Counted from the stretch's first letter, positions 48,301-57,957 are shown. The stretch is 64,000 nucleotides of DNA from Melastoma dodecandrum (GCA_029817715.1 JARUPY010000237.1:930001-994000); one strand, 5' to 3'. Notes: generated by a model not told the origin, from the sequence alone. Program-made: numbers and translations.

Positions 48301-48913
48301 TCCACTCGGTGTACCTCGATGTCCTTATATATCCAGCCTTAAAGAGCTTCTTGACTTCCTCGAATACTGCTTGAGTGACTTCGTGAGTCATTCTCCTCGG
48401 CGCCTGTTTGACTGGTTTAAATCCCGTTTTGATTGGTAACTTGTGTTCCACAAGTCGGCGATCTAGGCCAGGCATCTCGGTGTAATCCCAAGCGAAACAG
48501 TCTTTAAACTCTTCTAGAGTAACTTTGATAGAATTGAAAAGTCCTTTATTCATTGAGGAACTGATGAAAACAATTCGAGGGCTTGATGCCTCGCCTAAGT
48601 TGACGCCTACGAGTGAGTCACATGGCATCATCAGTGACTCACGACTCTGGACACCACCTAAATCGGTGTCAACGTTATTACATGACCTAGCTTCGAAATT
48701 GATGCTGCCTATTTGGCATCCTACTTTCCTAGACATCCTAACATGCTTCTGAAGTCGCTGTAGGATATCAGCGACTGCATGACCTTTCTCCTCACTGTCC
48801 ATACATCCCTTCATGTAGGAGTCTATCGGGCTCCAACTCCGTCGCAGTGCTCTCTTGGCTCTTAGGCGCTTCTCCCTGGTCGTCGCTTGGGCTGTTGTTC
48901 GTTTCGCCTCCAT
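45344..48913 (-). CDS. Pol of element C: RT, two RNase H domains, integrase
   Basis: The 1189-residue frame holds RT (about 150-380) with YIDD at 320-323. A gypsy-type RNase H (about 460-585) has lost acidic residues (VAATE where a catalytic Asp is expected, IAKSP in place of TDH). An archaeal-type RNase H (about 600-725) has D606, E644, D668 and D718 in place. Integrase has H819, H826, C857, C860 and catalytic D889, D950, E986 with D-35-E spacing. The frame overlaps gag by 122 bp and is offset +1 relative to it. I found no nonsense codon or missing integrase or RT catalytic residue, so the enzyme set is probably functional. Confidence 0.94.
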   Translation of the reverse strand: MEAKRTTAQATTREKRLRAKRALRRSWSPIDSYMKGCMDSEEKGHAVADILQRLQKHVRMSRKVGCQIGSINFEARSCNNVDTDLGGVQSRESLMMPCDSLVGVNLGEASSPRIVFISSSMNKGLFNSIKVTLEEFKDCFAWDYTEMPGLDRRLVEHKLPIKTGFKPVKQAPRRMTHEVTQAVFEEVKKLFKAGYIRTSRYTEWISSIVPVIKKNGKIRVCIDFRDLNRATPKDEYPMPIADDLVDKTAGHQIMSFMDGFSGYNQIFLAEEDIHKTAFRCPLGIFEWVVMPFRLKNAGATYQRAMNAIFDALISKTVEVYIDDIVVKSRDEKSHVNDLRNAFIQMRKHQLKLNPLKCAFGVRAGHFLGFLVHQRGIEVDQNKVNAIQRLNPPSNKKQLQAFLGRVNYLRRFIGNVAGRTEVFSTLLKAKGNFVWSDEHQKAFEGLNEYLMKPPMLAPPRIGKPYLLYVAATESVIGAMLAQEAEDKTERAVYYFSRQLTATETRYTIKEKLCLSIFYAVKKLRHYIGSQEVHVIAKSPVIKYFFESPLLTGRISKWSLVLSAYDLRFKPQQSVKGQALADFLVNHDPSASIDQEESLEDVWQAWFDGSSAKSGVGIGLHVLSPLGKDVRLAYRLSATHTNNATEYEALITLLKELLALGARKARVMGDSQLVINQMNGDSLCQEKLAPYHQVARRLVERFEAITFLFVGREENTIANDLAQKASGYKAKRGSDCIPEIASHLAPQGDAFTLNIMTSDKDWRRPITDFLSDPIQKASQRIKTQALSYTLIDGVLYRKTKEGVLLRCVDLDEATPIMLETHQGLCGSHQSGTKMSWTIQRHGFYWPSMLKNCIEMARGCQECQKHGPVTRAPASDLVSVIKPWPFRSWALDIIGEIHPHSSKGDAYILVATDYFTKWVEAQVYQKIDHKEVIDFLRSSIIYRFGIPQNIVVDNGTVFNNEMVREFAAEFSFSITNSTPYYPQSNGQAEATNKLIKNNIQKMVGANPRKWHELLQDTLWALRVTKRDSTGEAPFSLVYGQDAVLPIEIRYKSLRVAHPDLQDEAMYLALEELEKKRLDVIDRLEVHKQRIARYYNKKVVHKRFKVGDLVWKMILPLKSKDQVLGKWSPNWEGPYEVCETYSSNTYRLMTREGDRHPLKVNGKYLKSYCATIWEAHHKILRQRTPLIWEALNS

Positions 48914-51900
48914 CTTTAGTCGTGACTACCTTCTGCAGGACCTCATCTATGTCTTTGTCTGTGAAGTCGGGCCCCCATCCTGTTGGCACAATCGGTCCTT
49001 CGTCAGGCTTGGGGTGAGAGGTGCCATAGCTCACGATGAAGTCGAACTTCCCTGAAGGTTCACCTAAGGGTCCGACTGTGGGGTCTCCCAGCTTGTAGCG
49101 CTGGTCCAGAGTAAGGTCCTTGACTGTCTTACACGTCTCTGCATGCAAAATACCCTTGTCACAACAGGAGTATTCATCAGCCTTAACGATTTCTATTTCG
49201 GAGTCAAGCCATAGGATTAACTCCCTATGCAAAGTAGATGGAATCGCGGCGGCCTTATGAAGCCAATCGCGTCCTAAAAGCGCATTAAATGAAGGGGCTA
49301 TATCGATTACAAAGAAAGCAGTTTCCTGCTCGTGTCTCCCGACGCCTAGGCGCACGGAGCATATACCCAGGCACTCGGATTTTCTCCCATTGAAGCCACT
49401 TACAGCTACGTCGGTTCGCACCAACTCGCTAGGCTTGTACCCAAGTAATCTAAACTTGGCGAGGGGAAGAACATTGACAGTGGCGCCATTGTCTATTAAG
49501 ACTCGACCCACTAAGACACCATCAAAGGTGGCTGAGATATACAGCGAATGCATATGCTGTTTCATACGATCTGATGGTTTCCTCAACCAGTGCAGAGGGA
49601 AGCCAGAAGGAAATGTAGTGACTTTAGAGTCGAGAGTTTTACCTTCCGGTGCCTCCGACTTGTTGTTGCAGGCGAACTCCGCAGGGAGGGTAAGAACGTT
49701 ACAGCCCACGAGGGGCCGTTGCTCTGCATCGAAGTCGCAGGGCTTATCTCCTCGTAGAGGAGTGTAGTCGAAACTCGAGCCTGGGTCTTCCGAGTAATCA
49801 GTAGACTCGACCCGCTCGGGCTCTGCGACTTGTTTCCCTGTGGCGTGGTTCCCGCCAAAGGATGGCATCACAGGGGTCATTCTTGGCTTTTTCTGGGCGT
49901 GACTTAGACGCCTTTCTTTTCTCTTTTGAGCCCTCACGGGAAGCGTAATCTTTCTTTCCGCCTTCTGCCATTGAGACGAAGGGTTAAGCGCTTTGACAAA
50001 TCTCGGTTTCTTAGAACCAAAGGGAAGTCGACTCACCTCCACAAACCTTCCGTCGGCTGGGTCATATCCTACCTGCACAGGGTTATCTGCTGGCCTATTC
50101 GAGGGCTTGTTAAGGTTCGAGTTACCTGAGCCCTCAGGACGGGCTGCCTTCACGAGCATCTCCCCTTTTGCGGATAAGTCGACGAGCCGCAAAAAGTAGC
50201 TAACGCAGCATGCTGTGCAGAGCTGGGTAATAAGTATGCGGTTGTGAGCGATCAGCTTGCACTTTTGGCACAGCAACTTTTCGTCTAGGAATTGGGCGAT
50301 GGGTGGCCCCCTCCGTAGTTCCTGAGGATCGACTGTCTGCGACGCATAACGGGGTCTGCGATTCATGGCCTGCTGAGGTTGGTCCTCTCCCTTATGTTCC
50401 GCTACCGGCTTGATCTCCTTGACAGGGGTAGTTCTAGTGTACCCCTGTTTGATGACCCTTTGGCCAGACGAGTCTATGAACTCCAGTCGCCGTGCCGGGC
50501 GTTCTGTTCCCCGGGCGACTGCCTCTCCATTGCCCTTGTGACCCTGGGGGCCTCCTCTTCCACCTCGCGAGGCTAATCGGCGATCTGCGCTAGGAGGGCT
50601 TCTGAAGGCGTGAGAAGATCCTTGGGGAGTATTGAGCGACATTGCTGCTTCTTCGAACGGGGTCAAGTCGTACCACTCCTCCGTTTTGCTGTCCAGTAGA
50701 TACTTCTTGATCGTGTGGCACCGATCCGTAGTGTGAGTATCGTTCAAGTGCCAGTGGCATAGCCACTTCTCCCTTCCTTTGGGCAGAATGAAGACCCCAC
50801 GCTCAGCTAGTCGCTTCATGAGGGCATTAGCCACCAAAGTCTCGCCAGTTGCTTGTACGTCCTGCGAGGGTACGACAGAGTCGTTAATAACTTCTAAGAG
50901 ATTAACCTCAGCGTCAAATATGTCAAACGTATGAATAGCGACTTCATCCCCGAATGGATTATTATCCACCACGGCGACTTCGTCAACTTCGGGAAAACGG
51001 AGCTCTTTAGACTCTATTAAATCCTGTATGATATTTCTAAAGGACAAACAGTCCTTGGTAGCATGGGTGAAAGACCCATGCCACTTGCAGTAATTCCTAT
51101 TCTTTTCCCTCTCCGTCTGGGGAACTCGATGGCCGGGCTTAAGCCTAATCCTTTTCCTTTGATGAAGCCAGTCGAATATAGCGTCGACTTTATCTGTGTC
51201 GAAAGAATATTTTCTTTCTTCGGCATTCTTTTGGGATGCCTTAGCTTTGGAATTCTTCTTAGCCAGGGGGTCGCATATAGTCGACTCCCCCTTGACAAAT
51301 TCCGCCACGTCGACTTCATAAGTGTCGACTTGGTAGGCTCGAGTCAGCTGGGCTTCCTCTGTAAGGAGCTGATAATACTCTGCGGCCCTCCTTGCTAAGT
51401 CATACAGGTCAGCAAAGCGCTCGCCCTGCAGCTTTTTCCGGAACGGAATAGTCAACGCATTTAATGCGAGAAGTAATTGATCCTTCTCCGGTATGGGGGG
51501 GCTACACCGTAGTAGGGCCTTCCTGAGTTTCATTAGGAACTGCCCTGGGTGTTCTCCATTAGCCTGCTTAAGGCGCATTACCTCAAACATCGACATGGGG
51601 GTGTCCAGTCGAGCAAAGGTCTTAACGAACATAGATTGCATCTGAGTCCACGAGGCTATTGACCCTGGCGGCAAACTCGCATACCACGTAAAGGCATCCC
51701 CTGTTAACGAGTTAGGGAAGAGCTTCAGTTTCCAAAAGTCGTTCCCAGCCGCCTCACCAAGTTGGTGAGTGAAGCGAGCGACATGCTCGAGTGGGGTCAT
51801 TTCATCTTCACCCGAAAAACGTGTAAAGTCGGGCACCTTATAACCTCTAGGTAAAGGGAAATCCCTGTCGACATACGTAGGATAGGGAGACCTGTACAAA

Positions 51901-52757
51901 CAGGCGTCGCCTCGCCGAGCTATTCCGGGGACGACTTGCTCTATAACCTGAGTTATGGCCTCCCTCAAGTCTGGGGGTACACCGCCTACTGGGGCCTGCG
52001 CTGTAGGTCGAGTCGACCTTATCGGGCTGTACGGAGATCTTTCCCCCACTGTCTGACTCGCTGGATTCCTCGTGTAGAAAGAAGGCTCTTCCCGAAAGTT
52101 TCCACCTCGGGATCCAAGCCCATAGGGGTCTCCAGTCGCGTCGATTACAGGTTCTTTTCCAGGGCGATGAGACGGAATAAAATCCTCCCCTAGATCCGTT
52201 TCCTCTTGAAAGTCCTCTGCCTCATTCCAATACGTATTCGTCGGTTGATTACGTGAAGAAGAGGGTCGACTAGGGGGAACCAAATTCCCAGGTTCGAATA
52301 GAGTATTTGTCCTTATGTCGGATCGCTCAAAAGTCACGTTACGTGGCCCTTGAGTAGTCCGACGAGCGTCTGCCATGAACGTAGACTCCCTAAATGGGGC
52401 CTCTCTCATACGAGGTCTTACTCTTTCCTCGTCTCTCGGGCCAGAAAGACGCCCTATTAGAGTTTGGACATCCATTAGGATGCCCTTCATATCGGTCAAA
52501 TCCTGACGCACACTCCCCAATTCCTTGTGGAACTCCAGTCTCGAAATAAATTCGGACGGGGCATGTGAATCAAAAGCGGACTGGTTTGTAGCTGCTTGGC
52601 CTCCTAGGGCTGGCACTTGGGCATGTGAATCAAAAGCGGACTGGTTCGTAGCTGCCTGGCCTCCTAGGGCTGGCGCTTCCAAGTTCATTCCCGGAGGAAG
52701 CTCCTGGTTTTCCCCATCTAAGGGATTCTGAGTAGTACTTCGAGTATTTCTCGGCAT
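48792..52757 (-). CDS. Gag-protease of element C
   Basis: The 1321-residue protein begins MPRNTRSTTQ only 28 bp inside the 5' LTR. It has a 20-residue tandem repeat (about 28-66), a Gag core (about 300-465), and two zinc-knuckle-like motifs with His in place of the second Cys: CX2HX4HX4C at 557-570 and at 667-680. A further CX2C...CX2C motif is at 830-850, followed by a basic stretch (AQKRKERRLSHAQKK). An aspartic protease has DNGA at 1089-1092 and LLGRDWL near 1160. The protease sits in the gag frame and pol in another, a layout known from Tat elements. The His-type motifs and C4 motif recur in element B, so they are conserved features rather than errors. Confidence 0.93.
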   Translation of the reverse strand: MPRNTRSTTQNPLDGENQELPPGMNLEAPALGGQAATNQSAFDSHAQVPALGGQAATNQSAFDSHAPSEFISRLEFHKELGSVRQDLTDMKGILMDVQTLIGRLSGPRDEERVRPRMREAPFRESTFMADARRTTQGPRNVTFERSDIRTNTLFEPGNLVPPSRPSSSRNQPTNTYWNEAEDFQEETDLGEDFIPSHRPGKEPVIDATGDPYGLGSRGGNFREEPSFYTRNPASQTVGERSPYSPIRSTRPTAQAPVGGVPPDLREAITQVIEQVVPGIARRGDACLYRSPYPTYVDRDFPLPRGYKVPDFTRFSGEDEMTPLEHVARFTHQLGEAAGNDFWKLKLFPNSLTGDAFTWYASLPPGSIASWTQMQSMFVKTFARLDTPMSMFEVMRLKQANGEHPGQFLMKLRKALLRCSPPIPEKDQLLLALNALTIPFRKKLQGERFADLYDLARRAAEYYQLLTEEAQLTRAYQVDTYEVDVAEFVKGESTICDPLAKKNSKAKASQKNAEERKYSFDTDKVDAIFDWLHQRKRIRLKPGHRVPQTEREKNRNYCKWHGSFTHATKDCLSFRNIIQDLIESKELRFPEVDEVAVVDNNPFGDEVAIHTFDIFDAEVNLLEVINDSVVPSQDVQATGETLVANALMKRLAERGVFILPKGREKWLCHWHLNDTHTTDRCHTIKKYLLDSKTEEWYDLTPFEEAAMSLNTPQGSSHAFRSPPSADRRLASRGGRGGPQGHKGNGEAVARGTERPARRLEFIDSSGQRVIKQGYTRTTPVKEIKPVAEHKGEDQPQQAMNRRPRYASQTVDPQELRRGPPIAQFLDEKLLCQKCKLIAHNRILITQLCTACCVSYFLRLVDLSAKGEMLVKAARPEGSGNSNLNKPSNRPADNPVQVGYDPADGRFVEVSRLPFGSKKPRFVKALNPSSQWQKAERKITLPVRAQKRKERRLSHAQKKPRMTPVMPSFGGNHATGKQVAEPERVESTDYSEDPGSSFDYTPLRGDKPCDFDAEQRPLVGCNVLTLPAEFACNNKSEAPEGKTLDSKVTTFPSGFPLHWLRKPSDRMKQHMHSLYISATFDGVLVGRVLIDNGATVNVLPLAKFRLLGYKPSELVRTDVAVSGFNGRKSECLGICSVRLGVGRHEQETAFFVIDIAPSFNALLGRDWLHKAAAIPSTLHRELILWLDSEIEIVKADEYSCCDKGILHAETCKTVKDLTLDQRYKLGDPTVGPLGEPSGKFDFIVSYGTSHPKPDEGPIVPTGWGPDFTDKDIDEVLQKVVTTKDGGETNNSPSDDQGEAPKSQESTATELEPDRLLHEGMYGQ
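52561..52680 (-). repeat. 60-bp tandem duplication inside gag
   Basis: Two adjacent 60-bp units starting GCATGTGAATCAAAAGCGGA differ at about five positions and encode the repeated APALGGQAATNQ segment. Confidence 0.9.
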
Positions 52758-52761
52758 GTTC

Positions 52762-52778
52762 TCCCACTGTGGTCGCCA
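52762..52778 (-). other. primer-binding-site candidate of element C
   Basis: TGGCGACCACAGTGGGA on the minus strand starts 6 bp from the LTR end and begins with the TGG that pairs with tRNA CCA. I cannot name the tRNA with confidence. It lies only a few bases before the gag ATG. Confidence 0.6.
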
Positions 52779-52784
52779 AAAACG

Positions 52785-53793
52785 TGTTCGCGCACGAAAC
52801 GGATCACGTTGGAAATATTTGGCAATGGACTCACAGTAGTTATATTGTGGTCGCCAGTAAGAAGATGCACAATTTTATTGAAATCAAATGCAAGTCTTAC
52901 AATCTTAATGAATAAAGGAAACAGGGCTTACAGCCATTAAAAATGGAAAAAGAGCGCAAGTATTGATGACGATGTGGAAATCCGTGACGGTGGAGAACTT
53001 GTGACGAAGGCCTTGGAAGCTCGCTCCGTTGGTGGTGGTCGCTGGCGGGAGGCTGTGACGAAGGCCCTACGAGCTCACTCCGTCGGTGGTGTCGCTGGCG
53101 GGGGTTGACGGCAAAGGCCCTACGAGCTCACTCTGCTGGCGGAGGGAGGTTGACCTACAAACCGGGTCGAGGTATCTAATTTCCTAAAGTTGACGAACAA
53201 ACTTCAGTGTTTTGGCTGTGTGTGGTCGTACCCTGTCTTGAAAAATTCCTCTGCTATTTATAGAGGACTTGTACGTGATTAACGCGTAACAGATAGATCG
53301 TTTTGCAGATCGTGTTATAGATCGTGATCCCTAATGTCGTGGGAGTGTCTCAACAACCCCCTTGATATATGGGATCACGTTACTGGATATTTAAGATCAG
53401 TTACGATCTTTAACAAACGTGATTGAAAATGAATAAATTTATTTCAACCTCGTCGACTTGGCTGATCTGTACGGACTACGATCGACTTGGTCGACTTATC
53501 CAGGATTCCGTCGACTTGACCCTACTAGTAGACCTAGCTACTGTTGAGTCATCTTGATTGACTTTGATCACCATACTCTTTCGTTGTGAGTCGACCTAGT
53601 CGACCCCGTTCATAAGTCGACCTAGTCGACTTCATCATAAATCGACCTAGTCGACTTCGTCATGGGTCGGTCTAATCGACTTCGTCGTGAGTCGGCCTAA
53701 ACGACTATATCTTGGGCCGACTCGGAGTGTGACTTGAGGGAATACTGGGTTTCTGTTCTAAACCCAGGCCCAAAATTAATTGCCATGTCAACA
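52785..53793 (-). repeat. 5' LTR of element C
   Basis: It matches 40830-41838 over its whole 1009 bp with differences seen at 52819, 52956 and 53700 only. It carries the same two tandem arrays. Confidence 0.96.
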
Positions 53794-53933
53794 GTGGTGT
53801 AGAATCTTGAAACTTTGTAATTCAGCACTTTTTTTTATCAATTCAAGTGTTCCTTCTTTGTTCAGTTTACTCTCTTTTACTTTACGACGACCACAGTTTA
53901 TTTGTAAAATTCGATACGTGTTATAAGGAAACA
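53794..53933 (+). repeat. right part of the opposed B-type LTR split by element C
   Basis: It starts with the GTGGT duplication and ends GGAAACA, followed by CAATTTTGCGTCAAC, which parallels the LTR/internal junction of element B in reverse. It is the continuation of 40441-40829. Confidence 0.6.
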
Positions 53934-54417
53934 CAATTTTGCGTCAACACGTTACCACAATAATTGATTAAATGATATGGAATGAAATTAGAGTGAACGT
54001 TGTCTTCTCAAGCTAAGCCGTTAATTATTTAATTATTTTTTTAATAGAATGGCGGTTAATATAAAAAGTTAAATTCACGATATTTCGAAATGTGACGATG
54101 AAGTCGAATCTAATGAAAAATCTCGAACGCATATTTTAGTTCCTATCTGCAATAGCTATAAGAAACAAATGACATTATAATATTTTTCTTTTTAACTTTG
54201 ATCCATTCAGACAAAACTTGAGATACAAATGATGCCGTTACAGAGGGTTGTGGCGGCAAGCGGAATCCCGAACCCCGTCACTTGACAAACTGTCTCAGAC
54301 AAGATTTTGCGTCCATGTGCTCAGTAAGTAAGACGGACCAATAGGGCGATCTGAGATTGGTTAAACAAGATGGAACATAACGTTCTTATTTTATTCAAAG
54401 GAGCGTTACATGTTTCA
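53934..54417. other. spacer and 3' flank of thaumatin-like gene 2
   Basis: From about 54181 the sequence is homologous to 19707-19989 but with many substitutions and indels, unlike the near-identical block that follows. Nothing recognisable occurs at 53950-54180. Confidence 0.6.
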
Positions 54418-54478
54418 TTTTACTCGATTTATTCAGGCAAGTTTAGGCAGGAGCCGATTTTCCATGATCATGGAATGC

Positions 54479-55293
54479 TCAAGGACAGAAGGTAATGACG
54501 TATCCGGAAGGAGACACGCAAGTGTAGAGGCTGCCGTTGGCGTCGTCGTAAGCATAGCTGTAGGCCTGCGGACACTGCCCCTTGAATATCTTTGAGTAGT
54601 TCGTCGGGGGGCACGTCTGTGGCGTGCTGAACGACCCCGTACAACAGTACTGGGGCGAGCCGAATGCTTCGCATGCGCTCTTGCAAGCGATGACGTTCCC
54701 ATTCTGGTCCTTAACGGCGAGCTCAGCCGGGCAGACAGAGTTGATGTTAGCAGAACAGGTCGTCGTTTGGCAGCCGCTGGACCCGCCCTGTGGGGCGATG
54801 GACAACGGGAGGTTGAAACCGTCGACGAGGCTCACGTCATAGTTGTCCTGTCCTCCGCCAGTGACCAGGGTGAACTCGGCCAATGACACCGGAGGGTTCC
54901 CGCCGGCACCGTTACACGCGACGGCTCCAGAGGCGCAGTCGCCAGTGGCGCATGAAAACCTCCCGGAGGCATCGGTGGAGCAGCCAGTCCGACCCCAGAA
55001 CCGGCCAGACCATGGGGCGCTCGCGGACAGGGAGAAGGTGGCGCCTGGAGAGAGCTGGAACCCAGTGGAGGATAACGGAGCGCTGCCAGACCCAGCAAGC
55101 GTCGCCGGCCAGACGGTGTAGGGGCAGTTATTCTTGATCGTGAAGGTGGTCTCGAGGCATGCTGCATTGCGAGAAAAAGTTATTAACTAGACTTTGATAT
55201 AACAAACTAATGGCGAGGAGAGGTGCAAAACTGCTTACTCCTGAGTAGGAATGCGGAGAAAACGAAGGAGATGAGGGCCCGGGACTCCATCAT
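54479..55293 (-). CDS. thaumatin-like protein (PR-5 family), gene 2
   Basis: Exons are 55293-55239 and 55161-54479, with the same 77-bp intron length, again 245 residues and 16 cysteines. The coding sequence differs from gene 1 by one silent change at C20 and one replacement, A22E (GCG to GAG). Residue 22 is the most likely position -1 of the signal-peptidase cut in gene 1, so processing of this copy may differ. The intron has an in-frame stop, so unlike gene 1 it cannot be read through. The TATA box at 55381-55388 and the polyadenylation hexamer at 54428-54433 are conserved. Confidence 0.92.
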
Positions 55294-57017
55294 TCTCGTA
55301 TCTCTTTGATCTAAAAGGAATGAAGAAAGAAATGGCAGTGAGCTACTTGAATCGATGATTTTGGCAAAACACATGGTTGGTTTAAATAGGCTCCCAAAGA
55401 TTGGAAAATTCATCGGATGAATCGTAATGTTTTAATTTTAACACCAACGCCCACGTTTTGTTTTCATTCCCGTTCCGTGTCAAACACACACAACAGATCG
55501 CTGAAGAAATAATATGGAAGATAAATTAATTTGCGTAAATATTTGTCATTTTTTAAAAAATTAAATTACAATAAGGAGATACTTTTTCGACTCTATTCTA
55601 CCTCTGTCCTGCACATTATCAAATCAAATACGATCTAGGAAAACTTTGATTTGGTCCAAGTCCCCCCAATGGAATTGACCGTCGAAACCCTATCGTCTTG
55701 TCTTAGGAGAACCAAAAAACAACACAACTCTATGATAGTATCATCGATACATCCATATTCTCTCTAAGACGTGTCACAATTTGAACTTGATATGGATTCG
55801 TGTTTACCTTATATGTAACAAAATTTATATAAAAATTTACCCGTGTTTATTTGGTATGAATTAACGTGCCCGTAGTCTAGAAATGAATTACCTGTACAGA
55901 TTTAATAAAGAAGATAAAGGAACTCGTAAATTGGGTCAATTCAGATACCGCCCTAATCATATAATGTGAAAATCTGGTCGTGATCCTTCTATCCGCCACG
56001 TATAAGATCAGGATGAGCCGGCTACAATTCTTACAGTGTCAAAAATCAAGGGCATAACTGGCGGAGGGAAACCGACGCCGCCGAGTTTGTCTTATGCCTA
56101 ACTATCAATTTGGTCCCGTATTGTCTGTATGTAACAACGCTTGCTTTGTTCACACACAAAATAACAAACACGAAACGGAATTCGTAACGTTATGATAAAT
56201 AGTACAACGTGTGTTCGTGTCATTCCAATGCGACATCGTTTATATTAAGTAACATATTACATTATATTAAAAAACAAAACAATAATAAGCTCACATTTAA
56301 TACGTCATAGTGGACAAAAATCTAGGATCCAATATTAAGCATGTATATCAATCAAACTCACTTGCGAATACGAACATAGTCTGGTATATTGTTCTGTTTA
56401 TGTTGCATCCGGATTATGGTCAGACCTTAATTTTGATATATATAAATGTAACACCACAATATCACAAAACACATAATTTTTATTATATATATATATATAT
56501 ATTAGGATTAGTTCTCAATGACCTTATAGCCTATTTGGTTTACGGAATGGAATTTCGAATAAAATGAAATGGGACGGGGGAAAAGATACAATGATTAGGA
56601 AGTGTATTGCTTTACAAAATGGTGTATTTAGTTCAATGATGAAGAGGAAAAGAGGAAGGGAATGATTCCCATCATGTGGCCCGTTCATTCCTTTCTCTTC
56701 AAAATTAAGAAAATAAAAGGTAAAGGAATTGAATAAAATGAGGCGGATAAAGAAAAAAATAATAAAATTATTAGTCTATTTCATTTCATCCTCAAATCCT
56801 TCAACCTGACATAACATATCAAAATTCACATTGTCAAACTACTTGACATTATTTTATTTTATTTAAATTACATTACATCATAATATCATCTAATAGTAAT
56901 ACGAAGGTATGTAAATAATGTCATACCTCGACATGACTCGAGGCTCCTTTTAAATATATTCATATCAAAGATACTTTTTTAGTTTATTCGATTCACAGGA
57001 TGTTGTATCTAGACATT

Positions 57018-57335
57018 TTTTCGTGATCGCGGAATGCTTATGGATAGAAGGTTATTACGCAGCCAAAGGAGCCAGACATGTAGAGGCTGATGTCGGCATT
57101 TTTGTACGCATAGTTGTATGCCTGCGGACGCTGCCCCTTCAGAATTTTTTATTAGTTTGTTGGGGCCACGTTAATGGCGTGCCGAATGACCCCGTGCAAC
57201 AGTACTAGGGAGCCAAACGTTCCGCAACCACTCTTGCATGCAATGACATTCCTATTTTGGTCCTTAACGGCGAGCTCAGCTGTGCTGGTGAAGTTGGTGA
57301 TCGTGGCAGAGGCCGTCGTTCAGGAGCCGTTAGAT
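57018..57335 (-). pseudogene. 3' fragment of a thaumatin-like gene, copy 2
   Basis: It is identical in structure to 22590-22907, including truncation by the Angela LTR start at exactly the same base. The insertion therefore predates the event that made the two blocks alike. Confidence 0.82.
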
Positions 57336-57957
57336 CTGCACGTAAAATTATTAATGAGAAAGTCCAATAAATTAATGAGTATATTAATCTGAAATAGTCC
57401 GTGATCGGATAGATGTTTAGAGGGGACATGGATACCTAGATCATCGCTGAGTATAACTATGGTTACGATAAACTGATGGATAGTATATCCAAGTTATACT
57501 TAGGGGAACCTTGAGATTAGGGATACTGGATACGACCCGTTTAAGAGGATACCACATATTAAACATCATTGGTCAATCCTCTTTATGGACGAGTGTAACT
57601 GATCTTTTGACTTGAGACCTTCATTTATTCTATGCGTGGAGTTTGTGTACTTTGACGTCGTTAAAAGCGGTCTTTAACCGGATTGTGAGAAATACAATTG
57701 TTGGGTGTGTGACAAAGCGTAGAGATAATAGTGTTGAGTCAATATGGGTACCGTTAGAGGAGTCGCGCTTGAGGCTCTTGAAAACGGTCGTGATCTAGAG
57801 GTGATTTCTTCCTACTGCTACGCGTATTCAGACTAAACGCAAGGTACGCCCGACAGATATTTTCATGAGCAGATTTATACGTATCACAATTTACTGGTTG
57901 ATTTTCTATACAGTTTCATTAAAGTTTGCTTCCACTGTGTGCGTAGAAACCCAACAG

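Larger units (their letters stand above)
40830..53793 (-). mobile_element. complete young Tat-lineage Ty3/gypsy element C with antisense gene
   Basis: This 12,964-bp element has two 1009-bp LTRs with about three differences, a perfect target duplication, a polypurine tract, a primer-binding-site-like sequence, intact gag-protease and pol frames, and an intact spliced antisense gene between pol and the 3' LTR. Dual RNase H, the DNGA protease and antisense extra ORFs are known hallmarks of the Tat lineage. Everything needed for autonomous movement appears present. Confidence 0.95.
54418..57745. repeat. near-identical duplicated block, copy 2 (partner 19990-23317)
   Basis: It is collinear with copy 1 at a constant offset of 34,428 bp with no indels seen. 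On the right it stops inside the Angela LTR, where the two copies part abruptly at GAGTCAATAT. Confidence 0.93.
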
